A DNA stretch of 54,523 nucleotides, from the NCBI GenBank assembly GCA_947165675.1, contig CAMVBJ010000023.1, positions 1-54,523 on the forward strand, given 5' to 3'. Made by a program: the position numbers and the translations under genes. Position 1 is the stretch's first letter. Each line of letters starts with the position of its first letter. The DNA is from an uncultured Prevotellaceae bacterium (GTDB lineage Bacteria > Bacteroidota > Bacteroidia > Bacteroidales > Muribaculaceae). The notes below the pieces were generated by a model. That model saw only the letters and a program-made list of their open reading frames with translations. It was not told the origin of the DNA and ran no database searches. Below, piece by piece: positions 30,464 through 38,225 of the stretch.

Positions 30464-31684
30464 TTGATGATGAATAAGGCAAGAAATATTGTTCTGGTGG
30501 CATCTGTCTTGTTGATGTCGCTTACCGTGTGGGCAAACCATCCTTGGCTCACGCGCGTCTATCAATACTGTCCCGCTCCTGGGCAGTTCATCAACACCAT
30601 GCCCCTGTGCAGGGTAGGGGAGCCTGTTGACAGTGTGCTAGCCCGCTGCCAGAGGAGCATCTGCGGCCGTGTCGATACCACGACTGTGACTTTTCATGGA
30701 GAAGTCATCACGCGTGTTGACACCGTTTGGGCCGAGAGCATGATTTCCCTTGGTGGCTATGGCGGCTATGTCATCGTGGGGTTTGACCACCCGGTGATCA
30801 ACATGCACACCTATGATTTCGAGATTCAGGGCAATGCCTTTGTCAGTGACCGCGAGACACGCGGTGGCAGCAGCGAGCCCGGTATCGTCATGGTAGGCGT
30901 GGATGTCAATGGCAATGGTGTGCCTGACGATGGGGACCGTTGGTATGAACTTGCGGGCAGTGAGTATCATCACCCCAAGACCCAGCACGACTACACCATT
31001 ACCTACTACCGCCCCGACGAGAACAAGCCTCGCACGCCCAGCCAGGTTAATCCTTTCTTGAATGACACCACCTATATCCGCTGGACCAGCAACGACGTCG
31101 ATCTCGACAGCACCAGTGGCTTCATGAGCCGCAACACAGCCCACAACCAGCCCTACTGGCCTTTGTGGATGCAGGATGCCCCGACAATGACTTTCTCGGG
31201 GGCTAAGTTGCGTGGTAATGCCATTGACCAGGGAGACAACAATAACAATTCCTACTACGTGCAGTACTTCTTTGATTGGGGATACGTCGATAACTTGCCT
31301 AACAATCCAGCTCACATTTCCCAGGACGATGGTATCTACAATCCTGGCTTCAAGATCGACTGGGCGGTGGATGAGCAGGGACGTCATGTCAACCTCACCC
31401 ATATCGACTTTATCAAGGTCTATAATGCCATGAATCAGTATTGTGGCTGGGTGGGTGAAACCTCGACCGAGGTTGCTGCAGGCATCGATTTCCACCCCGA
31501 CGCTGTGATGCCACAACCGCTTGAGGGTGACGTGAACAACGATGGCGAGGTCACCGTGAGTGATGTCAATGCTGTGATTGACCTCATCTTGTCGTCATCA
31601 TCAATCCCGACTGCCGATGTCAACCATGACGGCGAAATTACCGTCAGCGATGTCAACGCTGTCATTGACATGATATTGATGTGA
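30464..31684 (+). CDS. B12-locus surface protein with C-terminal dockerin
   Basis: A 406-residue exported protein. A signal peptide ends near VWANH, followed by one large domain (about 24-345) of unknown function. That domain carries YGGYVIVGFDHPVINMHTYD, SEPGIVMVGVDVNGNGVPDD, AHNQPYWPLWMQDAPTM and HIDFIKVYNAM. Two dockerin repeats follow (about 355-406): GDVNNDGEVTVSDVNAVIDL and ADVNHDGEITVSDVNAVIDM. It is clearly paralogous to the gene at 45741, also behind a B12 riboswitch, so a corrinoid-related role is likely. It differs from its neighbours in ending LILM/MILM rather than LLSGN. Fifteen bases separate it from the BtuG-like gene. Confidence 0.8.
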   Translation: MMMNKARNIVLVASVLLMSLTVWANHPWLTRVYQYCPAPGQFINTMPLCRVGEPVDSVLARCQRSICGRVDTTTVTFHGEVITRVDTVWAESMISLGGYGGYVIVGFDHPVINMHTYDFEIQGNAFVSDRETRGGSSEPGIVMVGVDVNGNGVPDDGDRWYELAGSEYHHPKTQHDYTITYYRPDENKPRTPSQVNPFLNDTTYIRWTSNDVDLDSTSGFMSRNTAHNQPYWPLWMQDAPTMTFSGAKLRGNAIDQGDNNNNSYYVQYFFDWGYVDNLPNNPAHISQDDGIYNPGFKIDWAVDEQGRHVNLTHIDFIKVYNAMNQYCGWVGETSTEVAAGIDFHPDAVMPQPLEGDVNNDGEVTVSDVNAVIDLILSSSSIPTADVNHDGEITVSDVNAVIDMILM

Positions 31685-31771
31685 CACCTCACGGATGTGA
31701 GTATTGCTGTATTTCTTGCCTACGTTTCTCGGTGATATTCGCTCGATGGCTATTTTTTGTTATGCATAATG

Positions 31772-31802
31772 TTGCGTTATTTAAAAAAATGATATAATTT
31801 TG
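31772..31802 (+). promoter_or_regulatory. Promoter of the first module-A gene
   Basis: TTG (31772-31774) and TAATTTTG (31795-31802) are 20 bases apart. Transcription would start near 31808, leaving an AT-rich leader of about 105 bases. The 31685-31914 gap shows no clear terminator for the B12 operon. Confidence 0.6.
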
Positions 31803-31914
31803 GAGCCTAAAATCTTGTTATTCGCTCTATTAAGGGATATTACACATGATGAAACCTTGTTTTATTAGTATTATTTAATATCTTATTAACCATCAATTAA
31901 TTGTACATTTCTTT

Positions 31915-34122
31915 ATGAAGAAAGTTTGTAAACTCATGTCTGCTGCGCTTATCGCGCTGGCTTCGTTCGTGCCTGCTCAGGCCGAGACGATGACCGTCTA
32001 TGACGGCACCGTCCAGAACGAGATTGTGCCTCTGTACGGATTCTATTATGACGCCGAAAACTATACGGTGCAGACGATTTATCAGGAGGCAGATGTCGCT
32101 GCTTTGCAAGGGGCTTTCATCAATTCGATGAAGTTCTATCTTGCTGCAGCCAATACGCTCACTGGTGGTACCTTGAGTGTGTCTATCGGATCTACCACTC
32201 AGTCTCAGTTCCCCTACAATTACGGTTCTGCGATTGAGGGCTTGACTCATGTGGCTGATATCACTATGACTACTGGTGAGACTGAAATCATGGTGAACTT
32301 TGATGAGCCATGGGCCTATACTGGTGGCAATATCGTCATCGAGACGGTTGTTAAGGAACGTGGAAATTATAGTCATGTGAACTTCTTGGGTCAAGAGTCC
32401 GAAGTGTATAATGCGATTTACATTGGTGCAGCTGGCGCCTATGGTGCAGCTTTCTGCCCCAAGACCACTTTTGACTTCGATGTTCTGGATGACAAGGCTG
32501 CTGTTACGCCTCAGGCTCTCGCCTTTGGACAGCTGTTTATTGACGAAACTGCAACCAAGTCCATCACTATCAAGAATCTTGGTAAGAATGCCTTCACTCC
32601 TGTCCTGAGCGCCCTCAATGCACCCTTCAGTCTGGAGGCTGCTGCTACCGAGGTTGCCGCCGGTACATCGATCGAGATTCCTGTCAAGTTTGCCCCTGAT
32701 GCAGCTGGCGAGTTCAATCAGACCTTGACCATCGACTGTGGTGCCGCTGGTCAGTTCGAGGTTGCTCTCACTGCTGCTGCTATCGAGCGTCCCACCGAGG
32801 TCGTTGTCGCTGACGGTACTGTGAACAACGACAAGGTGCCCATGTATGGCTACTCTTACGACAAGGTGGGAGGTGGCAACTTTAGCCAGATGATCTATAC
32901 GGCCGACATGTTGACCGACTTGGCTGGTAAGAAAATCAATTATCTCAAGTTCTATCCCACTGCGGGTATGAAGATGAACGGTGGTAACATGCAGCTCTCG
33001 TTCAAGGTCGTTGACCAAGATGCATTTGCGGCAACTACGGCTATTGCCGAGATGACGGTTGTTGCCAATGCTGTTCCTGTTAAGGATGCAAGTGAACTGG
33101 TGTTCACGCTCTCCGAGCCATTTGAGTACAATGGTGGAAACTTGGCTATCGAGGTCCTGGCTACCCAGGAAGGCACCTTTGGAATGGATAAGTTCTATGG
33201 TATTGCTAAGGCTGGCGCTTCCTATGCTCATTATGAAGATTTTGGTGCTAATGATGATATTGTTGACTTCCTGCCCAAGGCTACCTTCGGCTACGTCAAG
33301 GAAGAAGCCGAGCCCATCACTGTTTACACCGTTGTAGGTCCTGATGCCATCTTCGGCAGTAACTGGGATACCACCGACACCATCAATGACATGGTCGAGG
33401 CTGACGGTATCTACACCTGGACTAAGGAAGGTGTTGCCCTCTATGGCAACTTCGACTTCAAGGTTGTCGGCAACCACAGCTATGAAGCCTATGAGTGGCC
33501 CATGGGTCCCAACAACTGGACCGCTAATGTGGCCGAGGAGGGTATTTACACGATCATGATTACCTTTGATCCCAACGCCGAGGATGCTAACCGCATCATC
33601 TGCAATCTGACCAAGACGGGTGACATCACTCCTGTTGAGCACACCTATACCATCGCTGGTACCGAGAACCTGTTTGGCAGCAATTGGAATACCAATGACG
33701 AGGCCAACAACATGGTCAAGGGCGAGGACGGCATTTACACCTGGAGCAAGAGCGGTGTAGAGTTCGCTGCCGATGAGGTCGTTGAGTTCAAGGTCGTTCA
33801 AGACCACGCTTGGACCTATGCTTGGCCCTCTCAGAACTGGAAGTACACATGTGAGGAGGCTGGCAAGTATGATGTTGCCATCACCTTCAATGCCGAGACT
33901 AAGGAGATCACCTTTGCTGCAACTCCCGTTGTAGAACCTTCCTTTGAGATCGGTGACGTGAACCACGACAACAATGTATCGATCGCCGACGTTACCGCTC
34001 TGATCGACATCCTGCTCAGCAACGATGCCGAGGCTCCTGCCGAGGCCGATGTCAACGGTGACACCAACGTGACCATCGCCGATGTTACCGCTCTGATCGA
34101 CAAGCTGCTCAGTGGCAATTGA
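31915..34122 (+). CDS. Large secreted module-A protein with ASH-like, E-set-like and dockerin domains
   Basis: A 735-residue exported protein. Layout by eye: signal peptide to VPAQA; module A copy 1 (about 25-185, starting TVYDGTVQNE, ending KTTFDF); an ASH/choice-of-anchor-D-like domain (about 197-291, VTPQALAFGQLFIDET); module A copy 2 (about 296-460, EYNGGNLAIEV, KATFGY); two similar beta domains (about 463-565 and 575-670, sharing IFGSNWDT/LFGSNWNT and DGIYTW); and a dockerin pair (about 678-735, ending LLSGN). The two late domains resemble starch-binding E-set domains, so glycan binding is possible but unproven. No enzymatic motif is seen. It is the largest of four paralogues in a row. 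Confidence 0.75.
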   Translation: MKKVCKLMSAALIALASFVPAQAETMTVYDGTVQNEIVPLYGFYYDAENYTVQTIYQEADVAALQGAFINSMKFYLAAANTLTGGTLSVSIGSTTQSQFPYNYGSAIEGLTHVADITMTTGETEIMVNFDEPWAYTGGNIVIETVVKERGNYSHVNFLGQESEVYNAIYIGAAGAYGAAFCPKTTFDFDVLDDKAAVTPQALAFGQLFIDETATKSITIKNLGKNAFTPVLSALNAPFSLEAAATEVAAGTSIEIPVKFAPDAAGEFNQTLTIDCGAAGQFEVALTAAAIERPTEVVVADGTVNNDKVPMYGYSYDKVGGGNFSQMIYTADMLTDLAGKKINYLKFYPTAGMKMNGGNMQLSFKVVDQDAFAATTAIAEMTVVANAVPVKDASELVFTLSEPFEYNGGNLAIEVLATQEGTFGMDKFYGIAKAGASYAHYEDFGANDDIVDFLPKATFGYVKEEAEPITVYTVVGPDAIFGSNWDTTDTINDMVEADGIYTWTKEGVALYGNFDFKVVGNHSYEAYEWPMGPNNWTANVAEEGIYTIMITFDPNAEDANRIICNLTKTGDITPVEHTYTIAGTENLFGSNWNTNDEANNMVKGEDGIYTWSKSGVEFAADEVVEFKVVQDHAWTYAWPSQNWKYTCEEAGKYDVAITFNAETKEITFAATPVVEPSFEIGDVNHDNNVSIADVTALIDILLSNDAEAPAEADVNGDTNVTIADVTALIDKLLSGN

Positions 34123-34157
34123 TCCCTGCTGAATACTTAATTCAACACTGATAGTGT

Positions 34158-34196
34158 GGCAGGCTCCCCAACAACCACGGGGAGCCTGCCTTTTTT
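34158..34196 (+). terminator. Terminator, cassette copy 1
   Basis: A perfect 12-bp stem, GGCAGGCTCCCC (34158-34169) with GGGGAGCCTGCC (34179-34190), is followed by TTTTTT. Confidence 0.95.
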
Positions 34197-34226
34197 AATG
34201 AATATTGGAAATTTATTCGTTAATAT

Positions 34227-34266
34227 TTTGTCATGTTGGTCGCTTGTGCTAATTTTGCAAGCACAA
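34227..34266 (+). promoter_or_regulatory. Promoter with dyad over the -7 box, cassette copy 1
   Basis: TTTG (34227-34230), 19 bases, TAATTTTG (34250-34257). The -7 box is bracketed by TTGTGCT (34244-34250) and AGCACAA (34260-34266), a perfect 7-bp inverted repeat. It could be an operator or a hairpin at the transcript start. Confidence 0.75.
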
Positions 34267-34352
34267 TCAGGATCTCTATATCCAGTTGTTCTTAAATCGA
34301 TTACAATTGTATTATTAGCATATTTCATTAACTAACAATTCTTTTTAAACTC

Positions 34353-35132
34353 ATGAAGAAAGTTTTTACACTTCTCGCTGGCCTTATGATGCTCTCAGCA
34401 TCTGCCGCCAATCTTACTGTGTATGAAGGTAATGCTACCAGCCTGAACCTTCCCATTTGCTCAAATTTTATGGACTGGGCTCCTTATACTCACCAGGTCA
34501 TTTATCCTGAATCAGAACTGGCTGCCTTGATGGGACAGGAAATTACATCTGTCAAGTATTATGTGGACAATGAGACAGGTAGCACATTGAAGGATGGAAA
34601 GGTGGCTCTCTACATGGGCACAACTACTCAGTCACAGTTCTCACTCGACGGTTATGGCAATACCTCTTTCATCTCTGGTGACGGTCTTACCAAGGTGGCC
34701 GAAATGACCATGACCGTTGGCCTCAATGAGATTGAATTTACCTTTGACAACGCTTGGACCTACAATGGTGGCAATATCGTGGTCCAGACGGTGATTGAAG
34801 AGGATGGCATTGTTTCTGGCTCCGAGGGTACAAACTTTTTAGGCCAGTCGACCAGTGCTGCTTATGCTGCAACTGGTAAATCTACCGCAAGACCTGCTTA
34901 TTTTGTCCCCAAGACCACTTTCACCTATGGCGGTGGTGACACACCCGAGCCCGAGTATGAGATCGGTGACGTGAACCACGACCACAGCGTATCGATCGCC
35001 GACGTTACAGCTTTGATCGACCTTCTGCTGGGTGGTAGTGAGGCTCCCGCCGAGGCCGATGTCAACGGTGACACCAACGTTAGCATCGCCGACGTTACCG
35101 CTCTGATCGACATGCTGCTCAGCGGCAATTGA
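34353..35132 (+). CDS. Secreted single module-A protein with dockerin
   Basis: A 259-residue exported protein: signal peptide (about 1-18, ending ASAA), one module A (about 20-190: LTVYEGNATSLNLPICSNFM, QVIYPESELAALMGQEITSV, WTYNGGNIVVQT, VPKTTFTYGG), a short acidic linker and a dockerin pair (about 203-259: GDVNHDHSVSIADVTALIDL, ADVNGDTNVSIADVTALIDM, then LLSGN). It is the minimal architecture of the family. No known catalytic motif. It is flanked by both copies of the intergenic cassette, so recombination between them would delete it cleanly. Confidence 0.75.
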   Translation: MKKVFTLLAGLMMLSASAANLTVYEGNATSLNLPICSNFMDWAPYTHQVIYPESELAALMGQEITSVKYYVDNETGSTLKDGKVALYMGTTTQSQFSLDGYGNTSFISGDGLTKVAEMTMTVGLNEIEFTFDNAWTYNGGNIVVQTVIEEDGIVSGSEGTNFLGQSTSAAYAATGKSTARPAYFVPKTTFTYGGGDTPEPEYEIGDVNHDHSVSIADVTALIDLLLGGSEAPAEADVNGDTNVSIADVTALIDMLLSGN

Positions 35133-35167
35133 TTCTTGCTGAACCCTTAATTCAACACTGATAGTGT

Positions 35168-35206
35168 GGCAGGCTCCCCAACAACCACGGGGAGCCTGCC
35201 TTTTTT
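35168..35206 (+). terminator. Terminator, cassette copy 2
   Basis: The same perfect 12-bp stem as copy 1 (35168-35179 with 35189-35200), followed by six T. Confidence 0.95.
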
Positions 35207-35237
35207 AATGAATATTGGAAATTTATTCGTTAAATAT

Positions 35238-35277
35238 TTTGTCATGTTGGTCGCTTGTGCTAATTTTGCAAGCACAA
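35238..35277 (+). promoter_or_regulatory. Promoter with dyad, cassette copy 2
   Basis: TTTG (35238-35241), 19 bases, TAATTTTG (35261-35268), with the same TTGTGCT/AGCACAA arms around the -7 box. It should drive the next two genes, which are only 55 bases apart. Confidence 0.75.
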
Positions 35278-35364
35278 TCAGGACCTCTATATCCAGTTGT
35301 TTTTAAATTGATTACAATTGTATTATTAGCATATTTCTAACATTAACTAACTTCATTTGCTCTT

Positions 35365-36189
35365 ATGAAGAAATGTACTAAACTCATGTCAGCAGCGCTC
35401 ATGGCGCTGACTTCATTGTTACCTGTTCAAGCCGAGGAAGTTGTAGTAGCCAATGGTCATCACACCTCTTCCCAGTTCCCTGTAGTGATGCGTTATTACA
35501 ATCAGAACACGACCAGGAATCTCACCCAGATGATTTATCCTGCCAGCATGTTGACCCAGCTCGATGGCAAGAAAATCAATAGTGTCAAGTTCTTTGTGAA
35601 CGAGCCGTTCCAGCGGATTTCAGGTGGCAATATCCAACTTGCTTTCAAGGTCGTTGATGATGACCAGTTCAATCCCTATGCTGCCGATCCCGCTTATGGC
35701 GACATGACGGTCGTGGCCCAGGGGGCTCCCGTCAAGGGTGAAACCGAGCTCGTGTTCAATTTCAACGAGCCCTATGAGTATAATGGAGGCAACCTTGTCA
35801 TCGAGGCTCGCGTGACCCAGGCCGGCGATTCCGACCCCGACGGCATCGAGGAATTCATTGGTCAGAACATATATGACGAGTATGGCTATTACGGCCTTGA
35901 CGTTTGCTACTATAGTGTGCAACTCAGCAGTGGCACGACGCTTTATCAGGATTTCTGGTACATGTTGCCCAAGGCTGCTTTTGGCATTGCCGATGACGCT
36001 CCCCAGTATATGATAGGCGACGTGGACCACGACGGCAAGGTCTCAATCTCAGACGTGACCGCTTTGATTGACTATCTGCTCAACGGAGAAACAGCTCCTG
36101 CCGAGGCCGACGTTGATGGTGACCACAACGTGTCAATCGCCGATGTGACCTCCCTTATCGATATGCTTCTGAGTGGTACTAACAATTGA
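35365..36189 (+). CDS. Secreted single module-A protein with dockerin
   Basis: A 274-residue exported protein. The signal peptide (MKKCTKLMSAALMALTSLLP, then VQAEE) is closely related to that of the 31915 gene. One module A follows (about 25-210: LTQMIYPASMLTQLDGKKIN, ISGGNIQLAFKVVDDDQF, PYEYNGGNLVIEARVT, LPKAAFGIAD), then a dockerin pair (about 217-274: GDVDHDGKVSISDVTALIDY, ADVDGDHNVSIADVTSLIDM), ending LLSGTNN. The dockerin DNA of this gene is more diverged than that of its neighbours. Function unknown. Confidence 0.75.
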   Translation: MKKCTKLMSAALMALTSLLPVQAEEVVVANGHHTSSQFPVVMRYYNQNTTRNLTQMIYPASMLTQLDGKKINSVKFFVNEPFQRISGGNIQLAFKVVDDDQFNPYAADPAYGDMTVVAQGAPVKGETELVFNFNEPYEYNGGNLVIEARVTQAGDSDPDGIEEFIGQNIYDEYGYYGLDVCYYSVQLSSGTTLYQDFWYMLPKAAFGIADDAPQYMIGDVDHDGKVSISDVTALIDYLLNGETAPAEADVDGDHNVSIADVTSLIDMLLSGTNN

Positions 36190-36244
36190 TAAATTAGAGA
36201 ATTATTCGTTTTATTAATAACCTTTTTTAAACCATTATTTTTTT

Positions 36245-37819
36245 ATGAAAAAGATGTCTAAATTTTGTGCCGCTGCACTCATGGCAATGGCTACTTTCGG
36301 GTCTGCTCAGGCCATGGATCTGACTGTCTTCGACGGGTCAGCAACAAGTAGGACTTCACCCATCAACGTTTATTATTATGACACTCCGGGAAGTCAAAGT
36401 CAGGTGATTTTCCCTGCGTCAGAATTGACTGAAATGGTTGGATGTGAGATTAACTCAATGAAGTTATATCTGAATAACGCTCCTACTGTTACTTCCGAGG
36501 GTGAAATTCGTATCTCTCTTGGCAATGTTGATGTTATTGAATTCCCCAATACCAATTTCTTTAGCACGGATTTGACTCAGGTTGCAACTTACGTCATCCC
36601 CTCAGGCGCTACTGAATTGTTGATTACATTTGACACGCCTTTCATGTACAATGGAGGCAATCTGTTGTTTGATGCTTATATTGCAACAAAAGGCAACGAG
36701 ATCTCTAACTGCTATTTCTATGGCGTAACTCCACTGTATTACTCGGCTAATTCACGTTCTCAGAGGGAGAAGTTCTTGCCCAAGACCACGTTTGATTATA
36801 CGCCTCAAGAGTATAAGGCTGTTGTAACTCCTCAGGAGGTTAACTTTGGTGCCGTAAGCAAGGGCAGCGTGGTGAACCAGGAAGTAACGCTCAAGAATGC
36901 TGGTCGCAATGCCTTCACCCCGGCCTTTGGCTCGATTGCAGCTCCCTTCAGCATCAATGCTCAGCCTGTTGAGTTGGCTTCTGGCGAATCGATGACTTTC
37001 TCTGTAACCTTCGATGCCGCCAATGCCGGAACCTATGCCGAGAGCTTCACCATCGACTGTGGTGCCGCTGGCACGATTACTGTTCCCGTGGCTGCTTCCT
37101 GCGTTACCGAGGTTCTTGTAGCTGATGGTACTGATAAGAACGCCTATGTTCCTGTAATTGTTTTGAACTATAATGAGACTGGTCTCAATTATACTCAGAT
37201 GATTTATCCTGCAAGCATGATGACTGCCTTGAATGGCAAGAAGATCAACAGCCTCAAGTTCTTCGCCGATGCTCCCATAACCAAGATCTCTGGCGGTAAG
37301 ATTCAGCTCTCTCTCAAGGAGGTTGACTTTACTGAATTTGTTGATGATCAGGTGAATGAGATGACCGTTGTGGCCGAGGTGACTCCTACCTTTAATGGAA
37401 ATGAAATGTTGCTGACCTTCGACACTCCTTTCGAGTACAATGGTGGCAACCTGGCCGTTGAGGTTAATGTAACTGAGCCCGGTGAATATAATTATAATGG
37501 TACCGGTAGCTACTTCCTCGGTATGAACATGGACGAATCTGTTTCGTTCTATTGGGATTCCTATTGGGGAACTGGCACTCAGACTGTTTTCTTGCCCAAG
37601 GCTACCTTTGGTTACTTGGATGAAGTAGCTCCTCAACCCGAGTATGAGATTGGCGACGTGAACCACGACCACAGCGTCTCGATCGCCGACGTTACCGCTT
37701 TGATCGACCTTCTGCTGGGTGGTGATGAGGCTCCCGCCGAGGCCGATGTCAACGGTGACACCAACGTGACCATCGCCGACGTTACTGCTCTGATCGACAT
37801 GCTGCTCAGCGGCAACTAA
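36245..37819 (+). CDS. Secreted double module-A protein with ASH-like linker and dockerin
   Basis: A 524-residue exported protein: signal peptide to SAQA; module A copy 1 (about 24-185); ASH-like domain (about 195-285: VTPQEVNFGAVSKGSVVNQE, then ITVPVAASCV); module A copy 2 (about 290-460: LNYTQMIYPASMMTALNGKK, FEYNGGNLAVEVNVT, FLPKATFGYL); dockerin pair (about 468-524, ending DMLLSGN). The architecture equals the first two-thirds of the 31915 protein plus the dockerin. The closeness to the preceding gene (55 bases, no terminator) suggests co-transcription. Confidence 0.75.
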   Translation: MKKMSKFCAAALMAMATFGSAQAMDLTVFDGSATSRTSPINVYYYDTPGSQSQVIFPASELTEMVGCEINSMKLYLNNAPTVTSEGEIRISLGNVDVIEFPNTNFFSTDLTQVATYVIPSGATELLITFDTPFMYNGGNLLFDAYIATKGNEISNCYFYGVTPLYYSANSRSQREKFLPKTTFDYTPQEYKAVVTPQEVNFGAVSKGSVVNQEVTLKNAGRNAFTPAFGSIAAPFSINAQPVELASGESMTFSVTFDAANAGTYAESFTIDCGAAGTITVPVAASCVTEVLVADGTDKNAYVPVIVLNYNETGLNYTQMIYPASMMTALNGKKINSLKFFADAPITKISGGKIQLSLKEVDFTEFVDDQVNEMTVVAEVTPTFNGNEMLLTFDTPFEYNGGNLAVEVNVTEPGEYNYNGTGSYFLGMNMDESVSFYWDSYWGTGTQTVFLPKATFGYLDEVAPQPEYEIGDVNHDHSVSIADVTALIDLLLGGDEAPAEADVNGDTNVTIADVTALIDMLLSGN

Positions 37820-37852
37820 TCCTTGTTGAACTGAGTTAACCTCAACTTTATC

Positions 37853-37890
37853 AGCAGGCTCCCGCAATCCAATCGGGAGCCTGCTTTCTC
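37853..37890 (+). terminator. Terminator after the module-A cluster
   Basis: AGCAGGCTCCCG (37853-37864) pairs with CGGGAGCCTGCT (37874-37885), followed by TTCTC. It resembles the cassette terminators in sequence but is not a copy. Confidence 0.85.
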
Positions 37891-37902
37891 GTCCCTCTAT
37901 TT

Positions 37903-37945
37903 CCTCCACTCTCTCCACTCTCTCCACTCTCTCCACTCTCTCCAT
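37903..37945 (+). repeat. Nine-base tandem repeat (CTCTCCACT)
   Basis: About four and a half head-to-tail copies of CTCTCCACT with a degenerate first unit, in the gap before nrdD. No reading frame of interest crosses it. Confidence 0.9.
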
Positions 37946-38010
37946 CCGTCCAAGTATTGCAAGCCTCTGGTTCGCATGGTTTTAGCGCTTTTTCAAAGCA
38001 TCTTTCCGAG

Positions 38011-38030
38011 AAAAGTTTTCCAAAACTTTT
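38011..38030 (+). promoter_or_regulatory. Operator-like palindrome upstream of nrdD, site 1
   Basis: AAAAGTTTT-CC-AAAACTTTT is a perfect 9+2+9 inverted repeat. Its first 16 bases, AAAAGTTTTCCAAAAC, recur at 38075-38090. No matching regulator family is recognised; it is not the NrdR-box consensus. Confidence 0.5.
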
Positions 38031-38074
38031 CGCAATTATTTAAAAATCAGCACTTTAATTTTTTATCACCATGA

Positions 38075-38090
38075 AAAAGTTTTCCAAAAC
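38075..38090 (+). promoter_or_regulatory. Operator-like repeat upstream of nrdD, site 2
   Basis: An exact copy of AAAAGTTTTCCAAAAC, 64 bases from site 1 (about six helical turns) and about 30 bases upstream of the -33 box. Confidence 0.5.
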
Positions 38091-38122
38091 GAAAATTTCT
38101 TTGAAAAAATCACGTAAAAATG

Positions 38123-38153
38123 TTTGCTGTTTCGAGGGGCTTTATTACCTTTG
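38123..38153 (+). promoter_or_regulatory. Promoter of nrdD
   Basis: TTTG (38123-38126) and TACCTTTG (38146-38153) with exactly 19 bases between them. The start should be near 38159. Confidence 0.85.
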
Positions 38154-38162
38154 CAATCCCGA

Positions 38163-38182
38163 ACCGGCAACGCCGGTTTTTT
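38163..38182 (+). terminator. Promoter-proximal hairpin with U-run in the nrdD leader
   Basis: ACCGGC (38163-38168), loop AAC, GCCGGT (38172-38177), then a T-run to 38182. It begins a few bases after the predicted start of transcription, so it would be an attenuator or a protective 5' hairpin. Confidence 0.55.
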
Positions 38183-38225
38183 ATCGATAGCAATATAAAA
38201 AACCTAACTTTTTGGTACTCAAGAT

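Larger units (their letters stand above)
34123..34326 (+). repeat. Intergenic cassette, copy 1 (terminator plus promoter)
   Basis: The whole stretch from the stop codon to AGCATATTTC reappears at 35133-35337 with only scattered differences. It carries the terminator of the upstream gene and the promoter of the next. The homology continues leftward into the dockerin codons, so each repeat unit is longer than the intergenic part. Confidence 0.9.
35133..35337 (+). repeat. Intergenic cassette, copy 2
   Basis: Near-identical to 34123-34326, with a few substitutions and one extra A in TTAAATATTTTG. The conserved parts include the terminator, the promoter and the dyad. Confidence 0.9.

Noticed and set aside
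31897-33966. A 689-codon open frame on the minus strand
   Set aside because: It is the antisense shadow of the 31915 gene. It has no plausible start or domain, and the plus frame has a signal peptide and clear repeats.
36752-37945. A 397-codon minus-strand frame starting in the nine-base repeat
   Set aside because: Its MERVERVERVER start is only the translated microsatellite, and the rest is antisense to a clear secreted protein.
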